Positions 1 through 10,100 are shown, numbered from the stretch's first letter. The stretch is 50,101 bases of DNA from Sharpea azabuensis DSM 18934 (GCF_000702165.1 NZ_JNKU01000014.1:1-50101); one strand, 5' to 3'. Made by a program: numbers and translations. The notes: generated by a model from the letters alone, not told the origin.

Positions 1-47
1 TCTTCCTTTGAAAGATGCTTTACTTGTTGTTTTACGGTAAGATGCAT
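1..47 (-). CDS. Partial 5' end of a probable TnpB-family (IS200/IS605 OrfB) gene
   Basis: Only the first 15 codons are in the window; the gene runs off the left edge. It starts with ATG at 45-47, behind a clear ribosome site (AGAAAGGAG) eight bases upstream. The peptide begins MHLTVKQQVKHLSKE. From memory this resembles the start of TnpB-like RNA-guided nuclease proteins of IS200/IS605 elements in Firmicutes. A strong hairpin sits 75 bases upstream, as expected at the left end of such elements, and the gene lies just beyond the terminator of the PTS gene. The identification rests on 15 residues plus context, so another protein remains possible. Confidence 0.5.
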   Translation of the reverse strand, partial: MHLTVKQQVKHLSKE

Positions 48-76
48 ACGGTTTTCTCCTTTCTAAAGACTCGGAA

Positions 77-103
77 ACAGGATTTCCTGTATGCATATTA
101 TAT
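77..103 (-). promoter_or_regulatory. Possible promoter and palindrome upstream of the TnpB-like gene
   Basis: A perfect -10 box TATAAT lies at 98-103 on the minus strand, but no convincing -35 box is spaced correctly. Just downstream, at 77-90, is a palindrome (ACAGGA, two bases, TCCTGT) that would sit at the 5' end of the transcript. Confidence 0.35.
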
Positions 104-163
104 CCCTAACCGCCATTCATCCCACGGCCCAAGGGCACGTGGGTTTTCTGTCGGGAACTTTAT

Positions 164-190
164 AAAAAAAGAGATATCCTTTGATATCCC
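164..190 (-). terminator. Rho-independent terminator after the PTS IIA gene
   Basis: Minus-strand stem GGGATATC with GATATCTC (one G-U pair) and loop AAAG, followed by seven T. It ends the PTS IIA transcript. Confidence 0.8.
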
Positions 191-205
191 TTCTTCTACC
201 GTGTT

Positions 206-520
206 TTATTTTTCGTAAATTTTCTGCCAGATAGCTACGAATTCCTGTGCTAAATCAATGACAACTAATGCACACATTAAGTGATCCTGTGCATGTACCA
301 TTAATAAGTTCAATGGAGTCTTTTCGCCTCTGATTTCAGCCTGAATCATTTCAGTCTGAGCATGATGAGCTTCATTTACTGATTCCTTAGCAGCATTAAT
401 TGATTCTTCTGCCTTTTCTAAATCCCCAGCCTTAGCATACTGAATTGCTTCGATTGCAGAGCTTCTTGCTGATCCTGCGTTCACAATTAAGTTAATGATT
501 GTCTGTTCCTGTTCGTCCAT
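206..520 (-). CDS. PTS lactose/cellobiose-type EIIA component
   Basis: This small cytoplasmic phosphocarrier takes a phosphate from HPr and passes it to an EIIB of the lactose/N,N'-diacetylchitobiose PTS family. The 104-residue all-helical protein matches the family length. The phosphorylated histidine is seen in VHAQDHLM (His76, with Asp79 and His80, which in the family help bind the trimer metal). The start at 520 is preferred over the ATG six bases upstream, because AAAGGAG lies seven bases from it but only one base from the other. No EIIB or EIIC gene is nearby, so it is an orphan IIA here and its sugar cannot be told. Confidence 0.9.
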   Translation of the reverse strand: MDEQEQTIINLIVNAGSARSSAIEAIQYAKAGDLEKAEESINAAKESVNEAHHAQTEMIQAEIRGEKTPLNLLMVHAQDHLMCALVVIDLAQEFVAIWQKIYEK

Positions 521-554
521 TTTCATTCTCCTTTATCTTGTATTTCCGCTTTAT

Positions 555-583
555 ATTTTACCATTTATGTTAAGCGATTTCAA
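555..583 (-). promoter_or_regulatory. Promoter of the PTS IIA gene
   Basis: Minus-strand -35 TTGAAA (578-583) and -10 TAAAAT (555-560) with a 17-base spacer. A 14-base stretch at 569-582 matches the CcpA cre consensus at 12 positions, including the central CG. Confidence 0.65.
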
Positions 584-598
584 TATTGTTTTCGCTTA
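571..598. promoter_or_regulatory. Inverted-repeat operator candidate over the PTS IIA -35 box
   Basis: Arms TAAGCGA (571-577) and TCGCTTA (592-598) are perfect reverse complements and flank the smaller palindrome CAATATTG (581-588). The -35 box lies inside. This looks like a repressor or CcpA operator; the regulator is unknown. Confidence 0.45.
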
Positions 599-631
599 GC
601 TTATAGTCATAGGGAGAATATAATATTAGAG

Positions 632-1438
632 CTATAATTTACGATAATCAATTAAATCAAAATTCATCAACGCTTTACTGATACCATCATTGTCAATCGT
701 ATCAGTTATATAATCAGCAACCGACTTAGCTTCCTGGCAGGCATTGCCCATAGCTACACCAATCCCTACTTCTTCAAGCATTTCTATATCATTTCGACCA
801 TCGCCAAAAGCAATTGTATCCTTTATATCCTTGCCCATTGCCTCAACAAGATGGTTAATACCAACAGCCTTTGACTCTCCTCGCAAGGTGAGATCAAATG
901 AATAATCAGACTGATGTCGCTGAATTTCAAAGTAAGGAGAAAGTGCTTCTACCATTGCGGGAATATCCTTCTTATCATTTACAACAATCATCCCAATATA
1001 GCTTTCAATTGCTTCAGGATCAAATTCATCAACACAGACTTCATCACGCATTCCCCATTGTTTCGCAAAAGCAATATGTTTAGGATCTTTCTTATCACGA
1101 ATATAAATATAATCATTGCTTTCAAAATAATAATTAAAGTTCAGTTGATCACTTATTGCCTGAGTAGCTTTAATTGCTTCAGCTGGTACAACAGCCTTAT
1201 AGAGACACTGATTCTTATATTCGACATAAGCCCCATTACAAGTCACATAGCCGCTAAAAGGATAGGAGAATACGCCCGGCACAATAAAGCATTTGCAGCG
1301 TCCTGTCGCTAAAAAGACATCATGTCCATTTTCCTTAAGTTCATCTAGACTCTTCTTGGTTTCATCAGTGATTGAACGAATATCAAGCTTCACATCAATA
1401 AGCGTTCCATCTATATCAAAAAATAATAATTTGCCCAT
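632..1438 (-). CDS. Cof-type HAD-IIB phosphatase
   Basis: Predicted cytoplasmic phosphatase of the haloacid dehalogenase superfamily, Cof subfamily; these enzymes hydrolyse sugar phosphates, flavin nucleotides or similar small phosphoesters. The 268-residue length is typical. The catalytic motif DIDGT (Asp8, Asp10) is at the N-terminus, a conserved Lys follows mid-protein, and the metal-binding motif FGDGRND with AMGNA is near the C-terminus. The start has GAGGTG just upstream. It has its own promoter and lies upstream of the PTS gene, separated by that gene's promoter. Substrate cannot be assigned. Three more members occur in this window. Confidence 0.9.
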   Translation of the reverse strand: MGKLLFFDIDGTLIDVKLDIRSITDETKKSLDELKENGHDVFLATGRCKCFIVPGVFSYPFSGYVTCNGAYVEYKNQCLYKAVVPAEAIKATQAISDQLNFNYYFESNDYIYIRDKKDPKHIAFAKQWGMRDEVCVDEFDPEAIESYIGMIVVNDKKDIPAMVEALSPYFEIQRHQSDYSFDLTLRGESKAVGINHLVEAMGKDIKDTIAFGDGRNDIEMLEEVGIGVAMGNACQEAKSVADYITDTIDNDGISKALMNFDLIDYRKL

Positions 1439-1456
1439 AGTTCACCTCATACGCTT

Positions 1457-1485
1457 ATTTTACCCTACATGATGCAACCTTGCAA
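1457..1485 (-). promoter_or_regulatory. Promoter of the HAD phosphatase gene
   Basis: -35 TTGCAA (1480-1485), 17-base spacer, -10 TAAAAT (1457-1462) on the minus strand. Confidence 0.6.
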
Positions 1486-1499
1486 TCATCGATATATGC

Positions 1500-1527
1500 A
1501 AAAAAGGAAGATACCGAAGTATCTTCC
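1500..1527 (-). terminator. Terminator after tuf
   Basis: Nine-base perfect stem GGAAGATAC/GTATCTTCC with a TTCG tetraloop, followed by six T on the minus strand. It closes the rpsL-rpsG-fusA-tuf operon. Confidence 0.9.
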
Positions 1528-1539
1528 AAAGTTTCGAAA

Positions 1540-2724
1540 TTATTCAATGATTTCAGAAACGTTACCAGCACCTACAGTACGTCCACCTTCACGGATAGAG
1601 AACTTAGTACCAGCTTCCATAGCGATTGGGTGAATTAATTCAACGTCTAATTCAACGTTATCGCCAGGCATAACCATTTCAACACCTTCTGGTAAAGTGA
1701 TAATACCAGTGATGTCAGTAGTTCTGAAATAGAACTGTGGTCTATAGTTAGCGAAGAATGGAGTATGACGTCCACCTTCATCCTTTGATAGTACATAAAC
1801 CTGTGATTTGAACTTCTTATGTGGAGTTACTGAACCAGGCTGAGCTAATACCTGACCTCTTTCGATCTGGTCACGGTTGATACCTCTTAAAAGTACACCA
1901 ACGTTGTCACCAGCTTCAGCGAAATCAAGCATCTTTCTAAACATTTCAAGACCAGTAGCAACTGTAGTCTGAGTTTCATGGATACCTACGATTTCAAGTG
2001 GGTCATTTAATTTACACATACCACGTTCTACTCTACCAGTAGCAACTGTACCACGACCAGTGATTGTGAATACGTCTTCAACTGGCATTAAGAATGGCTT
2101 GTCGTTTTCACGAACTGGATCAGGAATATATGTATCCATAGTGTCTAATAATTCCTGGATAGGAGCCTGCCATTCAGGGTCACCTTCAAGTGCCTTTAAT
2201 GCAGAACCACGGATGATTGGAGTATCATCACCTGGGAATTCGTATTCATTTAATAATTCACGAACTTCCATTTCTACTAAGTCGATTAATTCTTCGTCAT
2301 CAACCATATCGCATTTATTTAAGAATACGATGATGTAAGGAACACCAACCTGACGAGAAAGTAAGATGTGTTCTCTTGTCTGTGGCATAGGTCCATCAGT
2401 AGCAGCTACTACTAAGATAGAACCATCCATCTGTGCTGCACCAGTGATCATGTTCTTGATGTAGTCAGCATGGCCTGGACAGTCAACGTGTGCATAGTGT
2501 CTATGTTCAGTTTCATATTCAACGTGTGCAGTGTTGATTGTGATACCACGTTCCTGTTCTTCAGGAGCACCATCGATCTGGCTGTAATCTTCGAATTTAG
2601 CTAAACCTTTTTGAGAAAGGTATTTAGTGATTGCAGCTGTTAAAGTTGTTTTACCATGGTCAACGTGACCGATAGTACCAACGTTTACGTGAACTTTGTC
2701 ACGATTAAAATGTTCTTTTGCCAT
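1540..2724 (-). CDS. tuf: Elongation factor Tu
   Basis: EF-Tu is the GTPase that delivers aminoacyl-tRNA to the ribosome. The 394-residue protein is full length. GTPase motifs are in order: GHVDHGKT (residues 19-26), RGITI, DCPGHAD, NKCD and the GSAL region, followed by the two beta-barrel domains. A strong ribosome site (AGGAGG) precedes the ATG. It is the last gene of the str operon and also has a likely promoter of its own in the 96-base gap after fusA, allowing extra expression. In B. subtilis the S10 operon follows; here a terminator and an unrelated HAD gene follow. Confidence 0.99.
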   Translation of the reverse strand: MAKEHFNRDKVHVNVGTIGHVDHGKTTLTAAITKYLSQKGLAKFEDYSQIDGAPEEQERGITINTAHVEYETEHRHYAHVDCPGHADYIKNMITGAAQMDGSILVVAATDGPMPQTREHILLSRQVGVPYIIVFLNKCDMVDDEELIDLVEMEVRELLNEYEFPGDDTPIIRGSALKALEGDPEWQAPIQELLDTMDTYIPDPVRENDKPFLMPVEDVFTITGRGTVATGRVERGMCKLNDPLEIVGIHETQTTVATGLEMFRKMLDFAEAGDNVGVLLRGINRDQIERGQVLAQPGSVTPHKKFKSQVYVLSKDEGGRHTPFFANYRPQFYFRTTDITGIITLPEGVEMVMPGDNVELDVELIHPIAMEAGTKFSIREGGRTVGAGNVSEIIE

Positions 2725-2770
2725 TTTAAGCTTTTCCTCCTATAATTAGTGCTTTAAAATTTACAAAACT

Positions 2771-2799
2771 ATAATAAATGATTTATTTGGAAAAAGCAA
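2771..2799 (-). promoter_or_regulatory. Internal promoter for tuf
   Basis: -35 TTGCTT (2794-2799), 17-base spacer, -10 TATTAT (2771-2776), in the fusA-tuf gap. Confidence 0.55.
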
Positions 2800-2820
2800 T
2801 ATAATTCAACTTAGTATGAA

Positions 2821-4899
2821 TTAATCTTTGCTCTTACCAGCTTTTTTAACGATTTCTTCTTTAATTGACTTTGGTACCTGTTCGTATCTATCGAACTGCA
2901 TTGTGTAGTTACCACGGCCCTGTGTGAATGAACGTAAGTCTGTTGCATAACCGAACATTTCTGAAAGTGGTACAGATGCCTGAACGACAACAGCGTTACC
3001 TCTTTCTTCCTGACCATCAATCATACCACGACGAGAAGAAATATCACCCATTACTGAACCTAAGTATTCAGATGGAGCAGTAACTTCAACCTTCATGATT
3101 GGTTCCAAGATAACTGGATCACACTTCTTAGCAGCGTTCTTTAATGCTAATGAAGCAGCAACTTTGAAGGCAGCTTCTGATGAATCGACATCATGGTAAG
3201 AACCATCGAATAATGTTGCTTTGATATCTAAGATTGGATATCCGGCAAGCATACCATTCTGTAATGCATCTTCAAGACCCTGCTGTACAGAACCGATGTA
3301 TTCTCTAGGAACGGCACCACCGACAACAGCGTCAACGAATTCGAAACCTTTACCATCATTTGGTTCAAACTTGATCCAAACGTGACCATACTGACCACGA
3401 CCACCAGACTGTCTTACGAACTTACCTTCACAATCAGCAGCCTTAGTGATTGTTTCACGATAAGCTACCTGTGGAGCACCAACGTTGGCTTCAACGTGGA
3501 ATTCTCTCTTAAGACGGTCAACGATGACATCAAGGTGTAATTCACCCATACCAGCGATAATAGTATCACCAGTTTCAGGGTTAGTAGATGTTCTGAATGT
3601 TGGATCTTCTTCAGCTAATTTAGCTAAAGCGTTACCTAACTTATCAGCATCTGACTTAGTCTTTGGTTCAATTGCTAATTCGATAACTGGTTCTGGGAAT
3701 TCCATGTTTTCAAGGATAACGAAGTTATCTTCATCACATAAAGTGTCACCAGTTGTTGTATTTTTGAAACCAACGGCAGCAGCGATATCGCCGGCATAAA
3801 CCATATCGATTTCCTTACGTGTATTGGCATGCATCTGTAAGATACGTCCCATACGTTCTCTCTTGTCTTTTGTAGAATTTAATACATAAGAACCGCTTGT
3901 AGCAGTACCTGAGTAAACTCTGAAGAATGTTAACTTACCAACATAAGGGTCAGTCATAACTTTGAAGGCTAATGCTGAGAATGGTTCATCATCACTTGCA
4001 TGACGATCAACTTCATTACCTTCTTCGTCAGTACCTACGATAGCAGGGATGTCTGTTGGTGCTGGTAAGTAATCGATAACAGCATCAAGCATTGGCTGTA
4101 CACCCTTGTCCTTATAAGCAGAACCGCAAAGAACTGGGAATAAGTCAACAGCTAATGTACCCTTACGGATAGCAGCCTTAACCTGTTCGATTGAAGGTTC
4201 TTCACCTTCAAGTACCATCATCATTAAGTCATCATCATAGTTAGCTGCAGCTTCGATCAGTTTTTCTCTATATTCTTCAACCTGATCAACCATATCTGCA
4301 GGTACTTCTCTTTCAACAACGTCATAACCGTCAACACCTTCAAAGTAAAGTGCTTTTCTTGTTAATAAGTCAACAACACCTTCGAAAGTATCTTCCTGAC
4401 CAATTGGTAACTGAAGTGCTACGGCATTAGCACCTAAACGTTTTCCAATTGATTCTAATGACATGATGAAGTCTGCACCAGTCGCATCCATTTTATTTGA
4501 GAATACGATTCTTGGTACACCATAAGTAGTTGCCTGTCTCCAAACTGTTTCAGTCTGTGGTTCAACACCAGCTTTAGAGTCTAAGACAGTAACGGCACCA
4601 TCAAGTACACGAAGTGAACGTTCAACTTCGACAGTGAAGTCGACGTGGCCCGGTGTATCGATGATATTTAAGCGGTATCCCTTCCAGTGAGCTGTAGTGG
4701 CAGCTGAAGTGATAGTGATACCACGTTCCTGTTCCTGTTCCATCCAGTCCATCTGTGAAGCACCATCATGAGTTTCACCGATTTTATGAATACGACCAGT
4801 ATAGAATAGTACACGCTCAGTTGTTGTTGTTTTACCAGCATCAATGTGAGCCATGATACCAATGTTACGTGTTTTTTCTAATGGGAATTCACGTGCCAT
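2821..4899 (-). CDS. fusA: Elongation factor G
   Basis: EF-G is the GTPase that drives translocation of tRNA and mRNA through the ribosome. It is 692 residues, the normal length. The P-loop AHIDAGKT is at residues 17-24, followed by RGITI, DTPGH and NKMD, then domains II to V including the GRGQYGHV segment of domain IV. The ribosome site AAAGGAG precedes the ATG. It lies 35 bases after rpsG in the str operon, as in most bacteria. Confidence 0.99.
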   Translation of the reverse strand: MAREFPLEKTRNIGIMAHIDAGKTTTTERVLFYTGRIHKIGETHDGASQMDWMEQEQERGITITSAATTAHWKGYRLNIIDTPGHVDFTVEVERSLRVLDGAVTVLDSKAGVEPQTETVWRQATTYGVPRIVFSNKMDATGADFIMSLESIGKRLGANAVALQLPIGQEDTFEGVVDLLTRKALYFEGVDGYDVVEREVPADMVDQVEEYREKLIEAAANYDDDLMMMVLEGEEPSIEQVKAAIRKGTLAVDLFPVLCGSAYKDKGVQPMLDAVIDYLPAPTDIPAIVGTDEEGNEVDRHASDDEPFSALAFKVMTDPYVGKLTFFRVYSGTATSGSYVLNSTKDKRERMGRILQMHANTRKEIDMVYAGDIAAAVGFKNTTTGDTLCDEDNFVILENMEFPEPVIELAIEPKTKSDADKLGNALAKLAEEDPTFRTSTNPETGDTIIAGMGELHLDVIVDRLKREFHVEANVGAPQVAYRETITKAADCEGKFVRQSGGRGQYGHVWIKFEPNDGKGFEFVDAVVGGAVPREYIGSVQQGLEDALQNGMLAGYPILDIKATLFDGSYHDVDSSEAAFKVAASLALKNAAKKCDPVILEPIMKVEVTAPSEYLGSVMGDISSRRGMIDGQEERGNAVVVQASVPLSEMFGYATDLRSFTQGRGNYTMQFDRYEQVPKSIKEEIVKKAGKSKD

Positions 4900-4934
4900 A
4901 ATATTCTCCTTTTCTAATAATATATAAAACTATA

Positions 4935-5405
4935 TTACCAACGGAAATGTGCAAAAGCCTTGTTAGCTTCTGCCATTCTATGTGTATCTTCCTTCTTCTT
5001 AACAGCAGCGCCTGTGCCATTAGAAGCATCAATGATTTCATTAGCTAAACGATCAACCATAGTCTTTTCGTTTCTTAAACGAGAATACTGAGTTAACCAT
5101 CTTAAGCCTAAAGTCTTTCTTCTTTCAGCTGAAACTTCAACTGGTACCTGGTAGTTTGCACCACCAACACGTCTTACTTTTAATTCAAGTACAGGCATGA
5201 TATTTTCTAAAGCTGCATTGAAAACTTCCATCGCATCTTTATTTGTCTTTGCTTCAACTTCTTTGAAAGCATCATATAAGATGTTCTGAGCAACACCTTT
5301 TTTACCATCAAGCATGATGTTATTGATTAATTTAGTAACTGTCTTATCGTTATAAATTGGATCTGGCAGTACGTCTCTTTTTGCAATACGTCCTTTTCTT
5401 GACAT
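4935..5405 (-). CDS. rpsG: 30S ribosomal protein S7
   Basis: S7 binds the 3' major domain of 16S rRNA and nucleates assembly of the 30S head; it also lies at the E site. The 156-residue sequence is standard for the family ([16 protein letters not shown] start, basic loop [20 protein letters not shown]-terminal FAHFRW). It follows rpsL by 33 bases with a strong ribosome site (AAGGAGGA). Confidence 0.99.
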   Translation of the reverse strand: MSRKGRIAKRDVLPDPIYNDKTVTKLINNIMLDGKKGVAQNILYDAFKEVEAKTNKDAMEVFNAALENIMPVLELKVRRVGGANYQVPVEVSAERRKTLGLRWLTQYSRLRNEKTMVDRLANEIIDASNGTGAAVKKKEDTHRMAEANKAFAHFRW

Positions 5406-5438
5406 GGGTTATTCCTCCTTCTTTAGATATTCAATGAT

Positions 5439-5852
5439 TTATTTCTTAGGTTTCTTAGCACCGTAAAGTGAACGACCCTGTTTACGATCTTTCACGCCAG
5501 CGCAGTCCATAGTACCACGGATGATGTGGTAACGTACACCTGGTAAGTCCTTTACACGACCACCACGAATTAATACAACTGAGTGTTCCTGTAAGTTATG
5601 ACCGATACCTGGGATATAAGCTGTTACTTCTAAGCCGTTAGATAATCTAACACGGGCATATTTACGTAAAGCTGAGTTTGGTTTCTTAGGTGTCATTGTA
5701 GCTACACGAGTACATACACCACGTTTCTGTGGAGCATTTAAGTTTGTAGCTTTTTTAGCTAAAGAGTTATAACCTCTGTTAAGAGCAGGTGATTTACCTT
5801 TTCTTACTTTCTGGCTACGTCCTTTTCTTACTAACTGGTTAATTGTAGGCAT
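5439..5852 (-). CDS. rpsL: 30S ribosomal protein S12
   Basis: S12 lines the decoding centre of the 30S subunit. The 137-residue protein starts [11 protein letters not shown] at 5852; AAAGGAG is placed eight bases upstream. A longer reading from 5906 would add 18 unrelated residues and is not used. The streptomycin-contact regions ([11 protein letters not shown] and [13 protein letters not shown]) carry the sensitive-type lysines. It is the first gene of the str operon, with its own promoter and not co-transcribed with rpoC. Confidence 0.98.
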   Translation of the reverse strand: MPTINQLVRKGRSQKVRKGKSPALNRGYNSLAKKATNLNAPQKRGVCTRVATMTPKKPNSALRKYARVRLSNGLEVTAYIPGIGHNLQEHSVVLIRGGRVKDLPGVRYHIIRGTMDCAGVKDRKQGRSLYGAKKPKK

Positions 5853-5914
5853 TAATGTTCTCCTTTCTTGTAAACACACAATTCCGGGTGTTTCAAATTT
5901 CTTCATTTTTATAA

Positions 5915-5930
5915 TGCTCGTTTTCGAGCA
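5915..5930 (-). other. Hairpin at the 5' end of the str operon transcript
   Basis: TGCTCG and CGAGCA pair perfectly around a four-base loop. The hairpin starts within about two bases of the expected transcription start, so it could protect the 5' end or act as a regulatory element. Confidence 0.5.
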
Positions 5931-5938
5931 CCTCAGTT

Positions 5939-5967
5939 ATAATACATACTTTCATATTCCAAGTCAA
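5939..5967 (-). promoter_or_regulatory. str operon promoter
   Basis: -35 TTGACT (5962-5967), 17-base spacer, -10 TATTAT (5939-5944), upstream of rpsL. Confidence 0.8.
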
Positions 5968-6062
5968 CCTTTTTTCTTTGAATTTATCGTAATTTTTAGA
6001 AAACGAGACGCACGGTCATGTGTGTAAGGACAAAATATGAACACACGGTATTGTTGTTTAAG

Positions 6063-6085
6063 AAAAAAAGGCTCTTTCAAGCCTT
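6063..6085 (-). terminator. Terminator of the HPP-like membrane gene
   Basis: AAGGCT/AGCCTT stem, six-base loop and a run of T on the minus strand; it overlaps the last codons of the gene. Confidence 0.75.
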
Positions 6086-7018
6086 CACTTCCTTCTTATA
6101 AGCATAGATTTTTTCTTCTCTAAAGAATACTAAGGCAAGTAACATCATCATCGCAATACCAACAAAGACATGTAAAGGATAATAAATAACAGCACCTTCA
6201 GGGATCAAGAAAGCTAAGATGCCAATTGCACCAGCTGGTGGGATATACATCTTCGTTGTCACAATCATAAAAATCACAAACATGCTTGTTACACAAACTG
6301 GTATGATCAATGACATCTTAAGTTGCATCGCCAACATGTAACGCGAATAGCTTGCCACAAGTGCACAGACAAAGATCAATAGAATCGCCTGCATGGGTTT
6401 CTTACGCACTTTACCTTGAGGATTCGTAAATTCTGTAAAAGCTACAAGTAATGGTGGCGCAACCGCAAACTTAAAGTCAAAACGAAAAGCCAATACAATG
6501 CCAATAAAGGCTAGAAGTGTTCTTGCTAGCATGATCGTTATCTTCTCTTTATTCCACATTGAGGAAAAGACGACAGGCTTAACCTCAACTAAACCTTTCT
6601 TTTCAAAGAAGTAATGAACAATCAGAATGAGACTTGTAAAGACAAAGGCACTGATAAGATAATTGATGCTTCTTGTCTGAAGCATGACAGGTAGGACAAT
6701 CGCCGATATCATGGGCGCAAATGTCGTTTCACTTGATAGAAGCAAGATCTGCCCAATAAAATAGGCAAGAACCATTTCATAGGTAACAGGTAAGTGCACA
6801 TAGGCTACAATCAACATTCCACATATGGCTGCAACCATGATGGTTATTAAGATACGTATGCGACTTGTTTTCCAGGATAGTTGTGGGCTTACTAAAGCCC
6901 CAATCGCAATCGCAGCAATTTCTGGGAACAAGATTTCCTGGTCATGAAAAATGATGGCTGCCTCAACCATCAAAGCAATAATCACAACAGGAATAATATA
7001 CTTCAATTTCTCTTTCAT
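6077..7018 (-). CDS. HPP-like multi-pass membrane protein, function unknown
   Basis: A 313-residue protein with about ten hydrophobic segments. The second half contains YIPPAGAIGILAFLIP followed by YPLHVFVG, similar to the HPPA motif of HPP family membrane proteins. The first half has a weaker copy around FAPMISAIVLPVM, so it may be an internal duplication. HPP proteins include chloroplast nitrite transporters, but nothing here shows the substrate. It has its own promoter and terminator between rpoC and rpsL, where related genomes carry rplGB (ybxF), so it seems to be inserted into the conserved cluster. The ribosome site is weak (AGAGG about 11 bases upstream). Confidence 0.6.
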   Translation of the reverse strand: MKEKLKYIIPVVIIALMVEAAIIFHDQEILFPEIAAIAIGALVSPQLSWKTSRIRILITIMVAAICGMLIVAYVHLPVTYEMVLAYFIGQILLLSSETTFAPMISAIVLPVMLQTRSINYLISAFVFTSLILIVHYFFEKKGLVEVKPVVFSSMWNKEKITIMLARTLLAFIGIVLAFRFDFKFAVAPPLLVAFTEFTNPQGKVRKKPMQAILLIFVCALVASYSRYMLAMQLKMSLIIPVCVTSMFVIFMIVTTKMYIPPAGAIGILAFLIPEGAVIYYPLHVFVGIAMMMLLALVFFREEKIYAYKKEVKA

Positions 7019-7038
7019 TTCTCAAACCTCTTGTGATT

Positions 7039-7067
7039 ATTTTATCTTAGCGCCTTAGAGAATGCAA
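7039..7067 (-). promoter_or_regulatory. Promoter of the HPP-like gene
   Basis: -35 TTGCAT (7062-7067), 17-base spacer, -10 TAAAAT (7039-7044). Confidence 0.65.
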
Positions 7068-7083
7068 TAGTGACTTTAAACAC

Positions 7084-7109
7084 AAAAAACAGACCTCATT
7101 TGAGGTCTG
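7084..7109 (-). terminator. Terminator after rpoC
   Basis: Nine-base perfect stem CAGACCTCA/TGAGGTCTG with a two-base nominal loop, followed by six T. Confidence 0.9.
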
Positions 7110-7117
7110 CCTTTATT

Positions 7118-10100
7118 TTAAATATTGCCATTATTATGACGAATAAATTCTTCTGGTTCATCAAAACCAACGCTTTCTGGATCATAAGATTCAGCAGCTT
7201 CTTCACTTCTTGCAAGTTCAGCCATTCTTTCAGCTTCTTCTTTTTCACGAGCGATTGTTTCTGGTGACTTTAATGGTCCACGTAAACCAGTACCTGCTGG
7301 TAATAAGTGACCAATAATGACATTTTCTTTTAAGCCTTCTAATGTATCAACCTTACCCTTAATAGATGCATCCGTTAAGATACGTGTTGTTTCCTGGAAG
7401 GAAGCAGAAGATAACCAAGAATCAGTATCCAATGATGCTTTTGTGATACCAAGTAAGATTGGTCTAGCAACAGCTGGATGCTTACCTTCTTTTAAAACTT
7501 CTCTATTAAGTTCTGTAAACTGCTGCTTAGTAAGGTGATTGCCTGGAAGCGCAGTTGTATCGCCACCTTCTACGACACGTAAGCGTTTAAGCATCTGCTT
7601 AACGATGATGGCGATATGCTTATCGGAAATTTCGATACCCTGCATTCTGTAGACACCCTGTACTTCCTGAAGGATGTAGTTTTCTACATGTTCAGCATCG
7701 GCAACTTCCAATAATTCCTTAGGATCAATAGAACCCTGAGTAATCTTGTCACCAACTTTGACTTCCTGTCCCTGAACAACTTCAAGCTTAGCGTTGTAAG
7801 GAGCAAGGTAGCTACGTGATTCAATATCATTTGTAACTGTGATTTCATCACGGCCTTCTTTATCAGTAATCGATGTAACAGTACCATCAATTTCACAGAT
7901 GATAGATTTCATCTTTGGATTACGTGCTTCAAATAATTCCTGAATACGTGGAAGACCCTGAGTGATATCTTCACCACCAGCGACACCACCCATGTGGAAT
8001 GTACGCATTGTTAACTGAGTACCTGGTTCACCGATAGACTGTGCAGCCATGATACCAACAGTTTCACCAATTTCCACTGGCTGACCTGTTGCTAAGTTAC
8101 GTCCATAACAAGCGGCACAAAGACCTTTCTTGGCATGACAGCCAAATACGGAACGGATTTCCACTTCTGTCACACCGGCATCAATGACATCTTGAGCTGT
8201 ATATTCATCCATTAATTCATTGGCATGAACAACGATTTCTCCTGTTTCTTCATTGATGATGTCCTTAAGTGATGTACGACCAACTAAACGGTCATATAAT
8301 GGAACGATTACTGAACCATTCGCATTCTTGATTTCTCTGATCTTGAAGCCCTGGTCAGTACCACAGTCTTCTTCTGTAATAACGACTTCCTGAGCAACAT
8401 CGACAAGACGTCTTGTCAAGTAACCTGAATCGGCTGTCTTTAAGGCTGTATCGGTAGAACCTTTACGAGCACCATGTGTTGAAATAAAGAATTCTGATGC
8501 TGTTAAGCCTTCACGTAAGGCAGACTTGATAGGTAATTCGATTGTTTCACCATTAGGGTTAGCCATCAAACCACGCATACCTACGAGCTGAGTAAAGTTA
8601 GAGATATTACCACGGGCACCTGAGTCAGACATGATGAAGATAGGGTTTGTACGATCAGCTTCGAACTGATCCTTAACGATGGCCTGTACTTCATCCTTAG
8701 CGCGTTCCCAAGTCTTGATAACAGCTTCATAACGTTCATGTTCAGTAAAGAGACCTTTCTGATAGAACTCAACGATATCATCAATTCGCTTATCAGCTTT
8801 CTTGAAGATTTCATATTTACCACCTGGAATCTGGATATCGGCAGTTGAAACTGTAATACCGGCAATTGTTGAGAAGTGGTAACCTTGGTTCTTCATCTTA
8901 TCCAACATTGTTGAGATTTCATCAATGGACATATTAGATTTCTTATAAGCTTCATTGATAATCTTTTCCAATGTCTTCTTACCAAATGGAAGAATAGGAG
9001 GCTGTTCTTCAATATGCTTCTTAATATCAGTACCAAATGGTACAAAGTACTTATCAGGTGTAGCTGTTAAGTTTTCTACACTTGTATCATTAACGAATGG
9101 GAATTCCCCTTCGAAAATTGAGTTAAAGATAATCTTACCAACAGATGTAATTAAGTAAGAATTATTCTGTTTTTCTGTGAATGTCTGGTTATGTAAAGCA
9201 TAACCTGGGATAGCACATCTTGTATGTAAGTGAACTGTCTTAGCATCATAAGCCATTAAGACTTCATTAACATCAGCGAAAACAGTACCTTCACCAATCT
9301 TACCTGGTGTTTCAGTTGTCAGATAGTAGTTACCTAAGACCATGTCCTGAGAAGGTACAACGATTGGTTTACCATCCTTAGGACCAAGGATGTTATGACT
9401 ACCAAGCATAAGCTGACGTGCTTCCTGGATAGCTTCTTCACCTAATGGTACATGGACGGCCATCTGGTCACCATCGAAGTCAGCGTTGAAGGCTGGACAC
9501 ATCAATGGGTGAAGACGAATAGCGCGACCTTCAACTAAGATTGGTTCAAATGCCTGAATACCAAGTCTATGTAATGTTGGGGCACGGTTAAGAAGGACTG
9601 GATGTTCCTTGATCACTTCTTCAACAACTGGCCAGATACGATCATCACCCTTGTCAATCATTCTTTCCGCAGCTTTGATATTTGTAGCAAGTTCATGATT
9701 GACTAAACCATGAATGACAAATGGTTTAAAGAGTGAGACAGCCATTTCTCTTGGAATACCGCACTGGTACATCTTTAATGTTGGACCAACAGCGATAACA
9801 GAACGTCCTGAGTAGTCAACACGCTTACCAAGCAAGTTCTGTCTGAAACGACCCTGCTTACCTTTTAAAGTATGGGATAATGACTTAAGCGCTCTACCAC
9901 CAGCACCAGTGATTGGCTTAGAACGACGGCCATTATCAATCAAGGCATCAACAGCTTCCTGCAACATACGTTTTTCGTTACGAACGATGATGCTAGGTGT
10001 TCCAAGTTCAAGTAACTTCTTCAAACGATTATTACGTGTAATAACACGACGATATAAGTCATTTAAGTCACTTGTTGCGAAACGGCCACCATCAAGCTGT

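Larger units (their letters stand above)
1..163 (-). mobile_element. Probable left end of an IS200/IS605 (IS1341-type) element
   Basis: This stretch runs from the end of the PTS terminator T-tract to the start of the TnpB-like gene. It contains an imperfect palindrome at 121-143 (CCCACG and GCCC arms pairing with GGGC and CGTGGG, one bulged A). Subterminal hairpins of this kind are what TnpA recognises in the family. No TnpA is visible, and the right end is outside the window. The exact junction is not determined; it probably lies near 150-163. Confidence 0.4.

Noticed and set aside
121-150. Hairpin CCCACGGCCC... read as a plus-strand terminator
   Set aside because: There is no plus-strand gene in front of it; the position near a TnpB-like gene makes an IS end more likely.
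48-163. Possible T-box or riboswitch before the left-edge gene
   Set aside because: No T-box motif or known riboswitch core is present; the AATGGCGG segment only superficially resembles one.
15-218. 67-codon plus-strand frame at the left edge
   Set aside because: It is antisense to the TnpB-like start, the IS end and the PTS terminator, and contains no domain.
914-1312. 132-codon plus-strand frame
   Set aside because: Antisense to the HAD phosphatase gene, no ribosome site, composition of a shadow frame.
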